The notes beneath the pieces are model-generated. The model was not told where the DNA came from. It did no database searches and worked only from the letters and a program-made list of their open reading frames with translations. Below are positions 11,762 through 21,639 of a DNA stretch of 64,000 bases, one piece after another (within the stretch, counting starts at the first letter, position 1; the number at the start of each line of letters is the position of its first letter). The position numbers and the translations under genes are program-made. This stretch comes from Ahaetulla prasina (lineage: Eukaryota; Chordata; Lepidosauria; Squamata; Colubridae), in assembly GCF_028640845.1 (NCBI RefSeq), contig NC_080540.1, positions 163,129,438 through 163,193,437 of the forward strand, read 5' to 3'.

Positions 11762-11995
11762 CAGGGGTGAAATTCAGCAGGTTCTGGAGAACCGGTACCG
11801 GAAATTTTGAGTAGTTCGGAGAACCGGCAAATACCACCTCTGGCTCGCCCCAGAGTGGGGAGGGAATGGGGATTTTGCAGTATCCTTCCCCCAGGAGTGG
11901 AGAGGAAATGGGGATTTTGCAGTATCCTTCCCCTGCCACGCCCACCAAGCCGTGCCCACAGAACCGGTAGTAAAAAAATTTGGATTTCACCATTG
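11762..11995 (-). mobile_element. MITE-A copy with perfect 8-bp target duplication
   Basis: It starts CAGGGGTGAAATTCAGCAGG and ends TGGATTTCACCATTG. AAAAGGAG flanks both ends exactly. The two direct copies of GGGGATTTTGCAGTATCCTT inside it are a variable-number unit seen across the family. Confidence 0.92.
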
Positions 11996-12269
11996 AAAAG
12001 GAGGTATATCTTCAGCCAAAACACTATATACCACTCTATTAATTTAATACAGGTGGAAACTGCTGGCAATATCTCAATGCAAGCAACGTCTTTTTCTTTC
12101 CTAAGGTCAAATAAATACAGTGACGGCAGATCTCTATTTAAGCTTAGGTTGCCCTCCTAATACGGCACAAGATTCTTTATACAGGAGGCAATAACTGCTT
12201 GGTTGAAGGAAGCAAAGGGTCATCCCAGAACTTCTCCAATAATTTTTGTCCAGTTGAGTTCAATGTAAA

Positions 12270-12940
12270 TGCAGGTAGTCCTCAACTTACAACAGTTCAT
12301 TTAGTGACTGTTTGAAGTTACAATGGCACTGAAAAAAGTTGACTTATGACCATTTTACACACTTATGGCTGTTGCAGCATCCCCGTGGTCCTATGATCAA
12401 CATTTAGTCGCTTTGCAACTGGTTCATATTTATGATGGTTGTAGTGTCCAGGGGTCATGTGATCATCTTTTGGGACCTTCTGACTAGCAAAGTCAATGGG
12501 GAAGCCAGATTCACTTAACAAGGGCCTCTGTGGCTCAGACTGCTAAGACAGTCTGTTATTAACAGCAGCTGCTTGCAATTACTGCAGGTTCTAGTCCCAC
12601 CAGGCCCAAGGTTGACTCAGCCTTCCATCCTTTATAAGGTAGGTAAAATGAGGACCCAGATTGTTGGGGGCAATAAGTTGACTTTGTATATAATATACAA
12701 ATGGATGAAGACTATTGCTTGACATAGTGTAAGCTGCCCTGAGTCTTCGGAGAAGGGCGGGATATAAATGCAAATTAAAAACAAAACAAAACCATGCCAC
12801 TAATTTCATAGCTGCAGTGATTCATTTAACAACTCTGGCAAGGAAGGTTGCAAAATGGGGTAAAACTCACTTAACAACTCTCTCACTTAGCAACAGAAAT
12901 TTTGGGCTCAATTGTGGTCGTAAGTCGAGGACTATCTGTC
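12270..12940 (+). mobile_element. MITE-C copy, split by a SINE
   Basis: The ends are inverted: CAGGTAGTCCTCAACTTACA at the left and GTAAGTCGAGGACTATCTGT at the right. The body has TTAGTGACTGTTTGAAGTTA, CAACTGGTTCATATTTATGA and AGCCAGATTCACTTAACAA. An L2-tailed SINE (12518-12786) is inserted in it, so the SINE is younger than this copy. Confidence 0.8.
12518..12786 (+). mobile_element. tRNA-derived SINE with an L2-like 3' tail
   Basis: The tRNA-like head is AGGGCCTCTGTGGCTCAGAC and the B box GGTTCTAGTCCCACC. The body has CAGCCTTCCATCCTTTATAA and GGCAATAAGTTGACTTTGTA. The tail GCCCTGAGTCTTCGGAGAAG and GGGCGGGATATAAAT closely resembles the 3' end of the L2 LINEs in this window, then A-rich sequence follows. 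Confidence 0.85.
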
Positions 12941-12942
12941 TT

Positions 12943-13214
12943 TGTTTTTTTTTTATTATTTACATTTATATCCCGCCCTTTTCCAAAGACTCAGGGCGGC
13001 TTACAGTGTGTAAGGCAATAGTCTCATTCTATTTGTATATTTACAAAGTCAACTTATTGCCCCCCCCAACAATCTGGGTCCTCATTTTACCTACCTTATA
13101 AAGGATGGAAGGCTGAGTCAACCTTGGGCCTGGTGGGACTCGAACCTGCAGTAATTGCAGGCTGCTGTGTTTTAATAACAGGCTATCTTACAGCCTGAGC
13201 CACCACGGCCCCTG
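12943..13214 (-). mobile_element. tRNA-derived SINE with an L2-like 3' tail
   Basis: This is the reverse of the copy at 12518. It runs from TTTATATCCCGCCCTTTTCC at the tail side to GCCTGAGCCACCACGGCCCC at the tRNA-like head. It lies directly beside the MITE-C that hosts the other copy, in the opposite orientation. Confidence 0.87.
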
Positions 13215-14082
13215 TGTTCATCTGAGGCATGGGTGGTACGTTGTTTCATCCCACCAGTATTCCTTTTTTCAATTAAGAACATCCTCTTCCTAATCTGCTT
13301 TAAATGCGATCCATATTTTGAGCGGGTGGCCCTGCTGCTACTGTAGTGAATCCACTCTGGCTAACATCATCTCCCTAGACATGCCCCAAATGAAATCGGG
13401 ATCCTTTCATTCAAGATACATAGGCTCCATCGCTCATTTCTCAAATCAGCAAAATTACAAATGCTGTAATTTATCCTATTGGCTATGTGAGAGCACTAGC
13501 ATCGTATTTTTGGCTTGGAGGCTATTAAAGGAAAAGGGTTCAAAAATAATGCACCATCGTTTTAAATGTTCCAGACTGGCATAAAATAATGGATTGCTGT
13601 CTATTAATACGGCTCCTCAAAGCCAAAGATGGACTGCTGTGCTGCAGGATACTCCCAGCTTTTAAATAATAAACTCCTAAAGTCACAGCAGGTAGCAATA
13701 CCTAGTAAACCTGTCTGACTGAGTAAGAACCAAATAAACTTAAATAGGACTGGACTAAGTTAGTAGCTGGCTAGGAGATGACATGACAATCAAAGAATGT
13801 AAGACTAGGATTTTTTTTTAATCCTGGAAGAAAACGAAGACAAAACATTTCCGCATTATTACCAAGAAAACCAGAAGTCAAACTTGATACAAGGAAATAT
13901 ATAACTTGCATAGGATAACACAAGAAATGTAGGCTGAGTGGCAGAGATGGATTGATTCTGAACCAAGTTCAGCTCTGCGATGATCAAATCCCACCCCCAT
14001 GCTCAACACATCCATTTTGTTGGACTTTAGTAATGGGGCTACACCCCAAAAGCACAGTAGCCACATTGAGGCAGTATCAATA
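13215..14082. other. no feature recognised
   Basis: Unique-looking sequence beyond the 3' end of SMUG1. Short frames only. Confidence 0.5.
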
Positions 14083-14290
14083 GAAGAGAATATTTGTAGC
14101 TCAAGGTTGAACTGTGGTATCCTTGGTACTTTCTGAGCTTGGTTGGTTTTTCTGAAAACATTTCATTATCCAATTACCCAACTAGATAACATCGTCACTG
14201 CGCCAATAATATTACCTAGTTGGGTAATTAGGCAATGAAACATCTGCAAGAAAACAACCAAATTCGGACAGCACCAAAACTCCCACATTC
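14083..14290. mobile_element. head-to-head inverted repeat, Penelope-like, with degraded hammerhead-like motifs
   Basis: The left arm (14083-14200) and right arm (14205-14290) are reverse-complementary. ACCCAACTAGATAACATC in the left pairs with the TATTACCTAGTTGGGTAATT region in the right, and AACAACCAAATTCGGACAGC in the right matches the GAGCTTGGTTGGTTTTTC region in the left. Each arm ends in a GAAAC(A)TCTGCAAG-like stretch. The layout matches 45440-45650, but the ribozyme core is eroded here. Confidence 0.5.
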
Positions 14291-15385
14291 AGACAATGTT
14301 TAATCCAAGCTTACTTAGTACAGCAACAACAAAGGAGTGTTTCTACAAATTTGTTCCCCCCTCCCCCCCCCCCAGGATGTAGCAGGCAGTTGAGAAGACT
14401 GCAGGGTAATCTGGTCTACGTGGAATACACCTGCATTTTTCCTTCAAATTCCTGAACAGATATTTTCAGAAATGCTGCTGCTGCTTCTTACTCAGCAGTT
14501 AGCCAAGAGTAGCTAGCTGCAATTTTTAATTAAAAACAAAACAATACAAAACCAAGAAATGAAGAGAAGGAGGGGAGCATCTTATCCTACCTTTTCCTCT
14601 TCTTTGTTCCTTTCCCAAAAATCCATTGATCAAAAAGTAGAAAGGAACGAGATGTGAACTGCTCGTCTCAAAGAGTATAGTAATGTGGAAACATACAGGA
14701 CCACAGATCTCATTCCTCCTACTTCTAGTTAGAATTTTTCTAGTGTTCTAGAACCCAGCTTCTGATATGCAAAGGTGAATTACAGCAGCATTAAAAGCAA
14801 TTATGTGGAGTCAGTTCCCACAGTTGCCATAATGCACACCTCCCTCTTGATTCACAATTTTGGCTCTGGGTCAAGGCATCTGCTCTACATATAAAAAATT
14901 GAGCGTATCTAGGCTTTAAAGGGCTATAGATAGAGTAGACAATACTGGGCTGACTCAATTATTAGTCCATCAGCATAAGTAGTGTTAAGGAGCCAAGTCA
15001 CCCCCAAAGGACAAAGATTAAGGCAAAATCTCAATTGGAATATTGTTGCACAAAACTGCAACCTGAATACCTATTGTGAAGTATATCAAGATACTGATAG
15101 CCAACTGAATGAAGCCACCTAAATAAGTGTTAGCACCGAGGACAATATAATCTGGGCTTGTCCTTTATAAAAAAAAATAAATCTGGATAATCTCTAAATG
15201 ATGAATTAACCTCAGGAGGGTAATTCATAGGAGTAGTGAAAGTAAAAGTGTAAAAAAATATGTAGACCTAAGGCTAGACGATTCTTCTAATCAGTCCAGC
15301 AGAAGAATTAATGCTTCCGATGTTACCCAGAAATCATGAGAACCAAAGCAAAGGCTCTTTGCTTTCTTCAACATGGAATTCTCAG
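14291..15385 (-). other. SMUG1: presumed SMUG1 3' UTR and downstream flank
   Basis: This lies directly beyond the SMUG1 stop codon on the minus strand, so the first part must be 3' UTR. I could not place its end: no AATAAA is obvious on the minus strand close to the stop. A C run is at 14357-14374. Confidence 0.45.
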
Positions 15386-15913
15386 TTAGTCCGCGATGAG
15401 AGCCATCAAGCCTAGTTCTTCCAGTTTTGCTCGGATGATGGCATCCCAGCCTTTGTTAGCTTTGGGATTGCGAGGGGACGGGTGCATTACCCCCTCTACT
15501 CGTACCGGGATACCAGCGGCTGACAGAGCCTTGTGGGCACGCTGTTCAGCAAAGCGCCCAACCCCAATGACTGTTGCGACACCCAATAATTTCACAGCTT
15601 CACACAGGGCATCATCACAGATCTGAAGAAGCTGTTCCCGCTGAGCAGCTGGCAAGTCAGCCGGTGTCAGATTGCGCCCGCTTTGACTGACAAAGAGCAG
15701 CGGGCAATGGTTGTGCACAAAGCAGCGTTGGAAGAACTTTTCAGGCTTGGTGCACACAGAGCGGAAGAAGCCCCAAAAACGGGCTCCGCTCACCTCCGTA
15801 TTGGGGCATTCCAAGCCACGGATGGGCCTCTTTGGGTGTTCGCATGCTGGTCGAAACACCTGCCCGCTTATCTGTAGCCAGTCTCGAACAAGTTGCACTG
15901 CTCCGAAGGGCAC
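15386..15913 (-). CDS. SMUG1: SMUG1 terminal coding exon (uracil-DNA glycosylase, C-terminal two thirds)
   Basis: This exon encodes the last 175 residues of the base-excision-repair enzyme that removes uracil and oxidised pyrimidines from DNA in the nucleus. It opens at 15913 after a good acceptor (pyrimidine tract then CAG) with Val-Pro-Phe-Gly, which continues the Gly-Met-Asn-Pro-Gly-Pro motif of the previous exon in phase 0. Visible family motifs are the [11 protein letters not shown] block, Phe-Val-His-Asn (Asn is residue 168 of the joined protein, matching the uracil-binding Asn163 of human), Gly-Arg-Asn-Leu-Thr-Pro, and His-Pro-Ser-Pro-Arg-Asn-Pro, whose His244 matches catalytic His239 of human. 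The stop is TAA at 15386-15388. The exon has no frameshift or internal stop. I did not find a clear poly(A) signal just downstream. Identification is by recognition of the protein family and is very secure. Confidence 0.97.
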   Translation of the reverse strand: MPFGAVQLVRDWLQISGQVFRPACEHPKRPIRGLECPNTEVSGARFWGFFRSVCTKPEKFFQRCFVHNHCPLLFVSQSGRNLTPADLPAAQREQLLQICDDALCEAVKLLGVATVIGVGRFAEQRAHKALSAAGIPVRVEGVMHPSPRNPKANKGWDAIIRAKLEELGLMALIAD

Positions 15914-15954
15914 CTGGAAGGAGAAATAGATGGTGTTGTGAAAAAGTGTGTTAT

Positions 15955-16600
15955 GTTATGAGAAAGTATGAGAGAGTGTGCACTTGCTGCTAAAAAAGCC
16001 AACTCAGTTCTGGGCTGCATAAACAGAGGGATAGAATCAAGATCACGTGAAGTGTTAGTGCCACTTTATAATGCCTTGGTAAGGCCACACTTGGAATATT
16101 GCATCCAGTTTTGGTCTCCACGATGTAAAAAAGATGTTGAGACTCTAGAAAGAGTGCAGAGAAGAGCAACAAAGATGATTAGGGGACTGGAGGCTAAAAC
16201 ATATGAAGAACGGTTGCAGGAACTGGGTATGTCTAGTTTAATAAAAAGAAGGACTAGGGGAGACATGATAGCAGTGTTCCAATATCTCAGGGGTTGCCAC
16301 AAAGAAGAGGGAGTTGGGCTGTTTTCCAAAGCACCTGAGGGTAGAACAAGAAGCAATGGGTGGAAACTGATCAAGGAAAGAAGCAACTTAGAACTAAGGA
16401 GAAATTTCCTGACAGTTAGAACAATTAATAAGTGGAACGACTTGCCTTCAGAAGTTGTGAATGTTCCAACACTGGAAATTTTTAAGAAAATGTTGGATAA
16501 CCATCTGTCTGAGATGGTGTAGGGTTTCCTGCCTGGGCAGGGGGTTGGACTAGAAGGCCTCCAAGGTCCCTTCCAACTCTGTTGTTGTTGTTGTTGTTGT
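15955..16600 (+). mobile_element. CR1 LINE, C-terminal coding part and 3' UTR
   Basis: An open frame from about 15968 to 16522 encodes 184 residues of CR1 ORF2: Cys-Ala-Leu-Ala-Ala-Lys-Lys-Ala-Asn, Leu-Val-Arg-Pro-His-Leu-Glu-Tyr-Cys, Glu-Arg-Val-Gln-Arg-Arg-Ala-Thr-Lys-Met-Ile, and the Leu-Ser-Glu-Met-Val terminus. The 3' UTR ends in a (TTG)n tail at 16579-16600. The copy is 5' truncated but its remaining frame is intact, so it is fairly young. It lies antisense in SMUG1 intron 2, starting about 45 bases from the acceptor of the last exon. Confidence 0.92.
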
Positions 16601-16989
16601 TAAACACCAAGGTTTCTTGGCGTGGGCATGAAGTGGAGGCCTGCATTTGCTCCGAGACATCTGCAGTGGACATTTAACCCCTAAGTTGGAAAAAGAAAAT
16701 CATCCTCCTGAAAATGAAGGAGGAAAAATACACCTTACACACACATTTTCCTCTCAAAATATTCTACCCTCCAGTAGGGAGGATGCCACTCTATTCCTCC
16801 TTGTTTAGCTCCTCAGTATCACTTCAGGAAATAGTTTGGGCAACTCACATGCCAAGAAGGAATGCGGCGCAGCCACCATGCTGAAATTAAACAGGTCTCT
16901 ATACAGGCCAGTGACGATGAAAGATGGCCTAGAACTCCCTATGGGTTGCTTTGAACCCATTTGAAAATGGAAAAATGTGAGTGAGGAAA

Positions 16990-17078
16990 AGGAGGGAGGG
17001 AGGGAGGGAGGGAGGGAGGGAGGAAGGAAGGAAGGAAGGAAGGAAGGAAGGAAGGAAGGAAGGAAGGAAGGAAGGAAG
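16990..17078 (+). repeat. compound (GGGA)n-(GGAA)n microsatellite
   Basis: Pure GGGA units at about 16998-17020 turn into pure GGAA units to 17078. Such a tract is likely polymorphic. (GGAA)n runs can also act as ETS-factor binding arrays, though nothing here shows that. Confidence 0.95.
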
Positions 17079-17212
17079 ATGGGGAAAGAGGACTAGGAGC
17101 CTGAAGTTCCAAGACAGAGGACTATTGAGGAATGCACTTTAGCTACCCAATGCTTCAAAAACAGTTGTGATCTCACTGAATACAGTGTAGCTTAATAAAT
17201 ACTATAGCTCAT

Positions 17213-17519
17213 CAGTGGTGGGATTCAAAATTTTTTACTACCGGTTCTGTGGGCGTGGCTTGGTGGGCGTGGCAGAGGAAGGATACTGTAAAATCCCCAT
17301 TCCCACCCCACTCGAGGGAGAGGATACTGTAAAATCTCCATTCCCACCCCACCCAAGGAGAGGAGATTGCAAAATCCCCATTCCCTCCTGATCAGCTGGG
17401 ACTCCGGAGGCAGAGAATAGATGAGGGCGGGGGTGGAATTTACTGGTTCTCCAAACGACTCAAAATTTCTGCTATTGGTTCTCCAGAACTGGTCAGAAAC
17501 CTGCTGAATGCCACCTCTG
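17213..17519 (+). mobile_element. MITE-A copy (hAT-like)
   Basis: It starts CAGTGGTGGGATTCAAAATT and ends GCTGAATGCCACCTCTG. Three direct copies of the AAAATCCCCATTCCC-type unit are inside it, making it longer than most copies. The flanks share GCTCA. Confidence 0.85.
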
Positions 17520-19261
17520 GCTCAGCTTTAACATGCTAAACAGGTTTGACTGTCATTTCTCAACATCCCACACAATGTTCGATTTTTCTTTATTCAACCC
17601 TTTCGGGTGCTGTTTCCCATTTAAAACATCTCAAAGACATTTTTATGTGGACTCTCTGGTTGTTTCAATAGCTGCTGTCCTACCCAACACACTTGTAGTT
17701 CACCAGTTTGGGTAAAGCTACTTTAGTTGGCTTCTTCATATCTAAACCAAAAAGCCCTATACAACCTATGAACGTCAGCATATTGTTCTTGCATTTACAT
17801 TTCTCAGTTTGGGTGTGCAAGGATGGCCCAGGGCAAATAGAAAAGTGGGCAAATGTCTAATGGACTCCCCTATCTCATTCTTGAGTAGTTTGAAAAACAG
17901 CAGCTATAGAGGTTTGCTAGAACTGATGAAATTGCTGAGGTCTGGCGAACAGCTCTCTTCGGCTGAGCAGCTCAGATTCCACAGAGCAGATTAAGGCTCC
18001 AGAGTGGTGCTTGCTAAACCAAACCAGGAAGCCTTTTTTGGAAACTCTATGCATCCAAGCTTCAGGAGGACATGTCCTACAGTATGTTGCAAAAGGACAG
18101 ATATACCCACCAAGGATCTCAGTTCTATACCAAAGGTTTTTTTTTGTCCCCACTTGCATTTTGTTGCACTTTGATGCAACAAACTAGGCAATATACATTT
18201 TTTTTTAAAGTTTATAATAAAATAATAAATAAATAATAATAGAAAGACAGGAATCCTAGGCAAAGTTGAGAGAATGGCCTCTCCATGCCTCTCTGAAGCA
18301 TTAGCAAATGGTTCCAAGTCCACCTCCTTGAGCCCCAAACTATTATTATGTCTCAGGAGAAGCTCCCTGGTCTCAATTAGCATGGAGACAATAGGCTTAA
18401 TGTGTTATTGATGTGGTTGTACATTAATGTTTCTGCTCCCTCTGACTTTGATCCAGGGATAATGGTTTCACTGAAGCTCTTCTCTCAGGGCCCCCATCAT
18501 CCACAGGGAGCCTGGTGGGGACTGGAATAAGCCATTTTTCAGTGGAGTGCCCCACCTTTCAAAGTCCTCTTCCAGGAAGCCCCATTTAATGTCTACCATT
18601 AACCTTTCAGAATTAGCCAAAGTTCTCCTAGGCCTTTACAATCTTGTTCCCTTTTGGCTTAAATTTCCTCTGTTACTGTGAGGTTTGATTGGCTGTTTCG
18701 TAGCAAGAACTATTTCTGTTCTTATATTTAAGGTTTTGCAGGCTGCATGGAGGATGTGCTGTTGTTGAAAATGAGCTGTATACTTTTCTAAATGACCATT
18801 AAAACTGAAATAGGAGCTTATGGACAGGAGACATAGCATGTTTCTATGCCTACAATGCACGGAGCCTCCAAAGGTTCCTGTAATACAAGACTCCTCATCT
18901 CCATAACCTTTCTCACATATAATTAAAGATGACATGTACTAGGATGCTAGCCAAGGAATATCTATGCTCCAGCATTTATATTGGACTCATACCAATTTAG
19001 CTGTCAAGACTTCCCCTAAACAATGTGGGAATTCTAAGGAAGGCCTTAAGGTTTTATCATTGGCAGCTAAAGTAAGGCTGGGACTCTTCCCTGTCTGAAC
19101 CCCTCGAAACAGCAGCCAATCAGCCGGCAGTGTTGAACCTGCAGTTCAACCCCAAAGGGTCCAAACCTTTGAAGGCCAGTGGAACCCATTTCAGATTTTA
19201 ATATAATCAAAAGAAAATATCTCCGGTGAGGACTTTTTCATTCATAAAATAACTGCTATTT
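17520..19261. other. SMUG1 intron 2, no feature recognised
   Basis: Unique-looking intronic sequence. Frames up to 130 codons at 17991-18383 have no recognisable motif. Confidence 0.5.
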
Positions 19262-19512
19262 TTTTTTATTTGCATTTATATCCCGCCCTTCTCCGAAGAC
19301 TCAGGGCGGCTTACAGTGTGTAAGGCAATAGTCTCATTCTATTTGTATATTTACAAAGTCAACTTATTGCCCCCAACAATCTGGGTCCTCATTTTACCTA
19401 CCTTATAAAGGATGGAAGGCTGAGTCAACCTTGGGCCTGGTGGGACTTGAACTTGCAGTAATTGCAGGCAGCTGTGTTAATAACAGACTGTCTTAGCAGT
19501 CTGAGCCACCAG
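19262..19512 (-). mobile_element. tRNA-derived SINE with an L2-like 3' tail
   Basis: It is the same family as 12943-13214. The tail TTTATATCCCGCCCTTCTCC is at the left and the tRNA-like head (GGGACTTGAACTTGCAG and CAGTCTGAGCCACCAGA) at the right. Confidence 0.87.
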
Positions 19513-19789
19513 ACGCTATGGCATCTGACTTGCCAAATGGCAAATGGATGGAGTTGCTCACTGCTACTCTTTCTCCAACTCATCTTCTTCACAGACTCTG
19601 TCTATGAACTCCCCATTTACTCCCAATCTTTGTGCAAAGGTGATGCACCTTTAAAACAATCCAGTCAGCAGTGAGTCTATGCGAAAACTCTGAAATCATT
19701 CTTAGAAATCGTTCTGGATTGTGTTTTCTCTTATGGAATGCTAAGTTCTTTTACTTTTTTAAAATTAAAATGAAGCTAGCCTTTAATCT

Positions 19790-20240
19790 CAGGAGCCAGT
19801 CTGGTGTAGTGGTTAAGGCAGGAGTCAAATCCAGTAGGTTCTGACAGGTTCTGGAGAACCGGTAGCGGAAATTTTGAGTAGTTTAGAGAACCGGCAAATA
19901 CCACCGCTTGGTGGCCCCAGAGTGAGGTGGGAATGGAGATTTTGCAGTATTCTTCCCCCAGGAGTGGGGAGGGAATGGGGCTTTTGCAGTATCCTTCCCC
20001 TGCCATGCCCACCAAGTCACACCACAGCCACCAAGCCTCGCCCACAGAACCAAAAATTTGGATTTCACCACTGGGTTAAGGCATGAGGTTAGAAACTGGG
20101 AGACGGTGAATTCTAGTCCTGCCTTAGGTACACAGCCAGCTGAGAAACCTTGGGCTACTCATTTTTTTTTGAGCCCTAGGAAAGAGGCAAAGGCAAACCA
20201 CTTCTGAAAACCTTTGACAAGAAAGCTACGGGGATTTTTC
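19790..20240 (+). mobile_element. tRNA-derived SINE interrupted by MITE-A
   Basis: The SINE head GAGCCAGTCTGGTGTAGTGG and TTAAGG is cut at 19818. It resumes at 20074 with GGTTAAGGCATGAGGTTAG, the B box GGTGAATTCTAGTCCTGCCT, AGCCAGCTGAGAAACCTTGG and AGGCAAAGGCAAACCACTTC. The MITE insertion duplicated GGTTAAGG. The SINE is a relative of those at 4240 and 35538. Confidence 0.82.
19819..20073 (-). mobile_element. MITE-A copy inside a SINE, perfect target duplication
   Basis: It starts CAGGAGTCAAATCCAGTAGG and ends TGGATTTCACCACTG. GGTTAAGG is present directly on both sides (19811-19818 and 20074-20081), so the empty site is the intact SINE head. Confidence 0.92.
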
Positions 20241-21639
20241 AAGACTGTCTCCAAAAAGGGCACATTTAAAGGAAGAGAAAAAAAAAACCTTTTAAATATT
20301 TTTGGGGCAAGAATTCTGTTAGACACACAGGTATGAAGGAGTGTTGAGGTGGGAATCCCAGAACTAAATAGTTCTAGATATGGGAAACAAATTTATTTGG
20401 TTCACATCTTATTGTGAACTCATCTAAAGTACTTTCTTAACTAAGCAAACTTTGAAACGTTATCTGGAAAAATCAGCTCTTCTATGGATTTTATTTCCCT
20501 ACCAATAAAAAGGTAGACCCTGCAAAAACAATGCAGTGCATAAAAATAAGGCATTATTGCAAATTATTTTTTCAATATTATTCTATGGGGGGAAAACATT
20601 GCACAATTCATCTGAAAATATATGCATCAGTAAATAATCCTAAAACCATGTAACGAATTTGGAGAGGACTTCTTAAAAGACAAGGTTACAAGCTGATGTA
20701 GAATTAGCACAAGACAAATGAATGTTTGGAAAATAAATCTGTAGCTGAAAGAAATCTAAATTGATGTCAGTCCCCTGTGATACAAAATATCCTTATCTGC
20801 ATATCCTGAGTGTGTGCTTGTCTTTAAACTGAATGCACACACGCAGGGTTTTGGGGTGTTGAACTATGAGCACTTAAGGAATATATGATAAGCTAAACAC
20901 TACAGTCAAAAGTTCTGATAACAGAAGAGCTAACGTAAGTTCACAACACCTCTGGGAAATTAGAATCACAAAATCAGATATTAAAAATTCCATGTGTGGG
21001 AAGGCTTTGCCATTGTAATGATGGCTTGATTTGAAACATGAACTCCTATAACATTGTAATTTCAATTGAGAAATATGCAAAGAGATCCCAACACCTCTTG
21101 TAATTCCATTTTTGGAACAGACTGAAGAATTTCAGATGCAATCTAACTAGCAAGCAAGGACCCCAAGGTACCTCTTGCTGTTGCACAATTTGTTTTCTTA
21201 GCTTGTAAAATGGTTTATTTCTGACAGCAAAATAGCACAGATACGAGTGTAAATCCTTTACTGTGTAGCCTTTTTTTTGTTCGGCCTTGTAGCTCTAACT
21301 TGTAGATTTTATTTAGTAAGTTTTACTTAGCCTGGATCGTTGACCTATAATAAAGGATTTGATCTGATTTGAAATTCAGATGTTACTTGATCTGGGGAAT
21401 TTGCATTTGAGAAAACGTTTGGCTAGAAAAGATCTTTACCACTTCTAGCAAAGATATATATATATATCTGTCTTCTTTTAAAAATGAGGGGGTTATGGAA
21501 AAAAAATAGCGAAGCCAAGGTTTGTTTGGTTTTTGCAAAAGATGAAAAAAAGACAACTATTTGGAATTAGGTTGTAGAGTTGGAAACAACTCCTGTGCTC
21601 CTGCAGAACACTGGACGCAAATATCATGAAGCCTGAAAA
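20241..21639. other. SMUG1 intron 2, no feature recognised
   Basis: AT-rich intronic sequence with a short (AT)n at 21455-21467. The stretch TAGTAAGTTTTACTTAGCCT at 21314 has no identified source. Confidence 0.45.

Noticed and set aside
15396..15929. plus-strand frames opposite the last SMUG1 exon
   Set aside because: They are shadows of the minus-strand exon; codon pattern and homology are on the minus strand.
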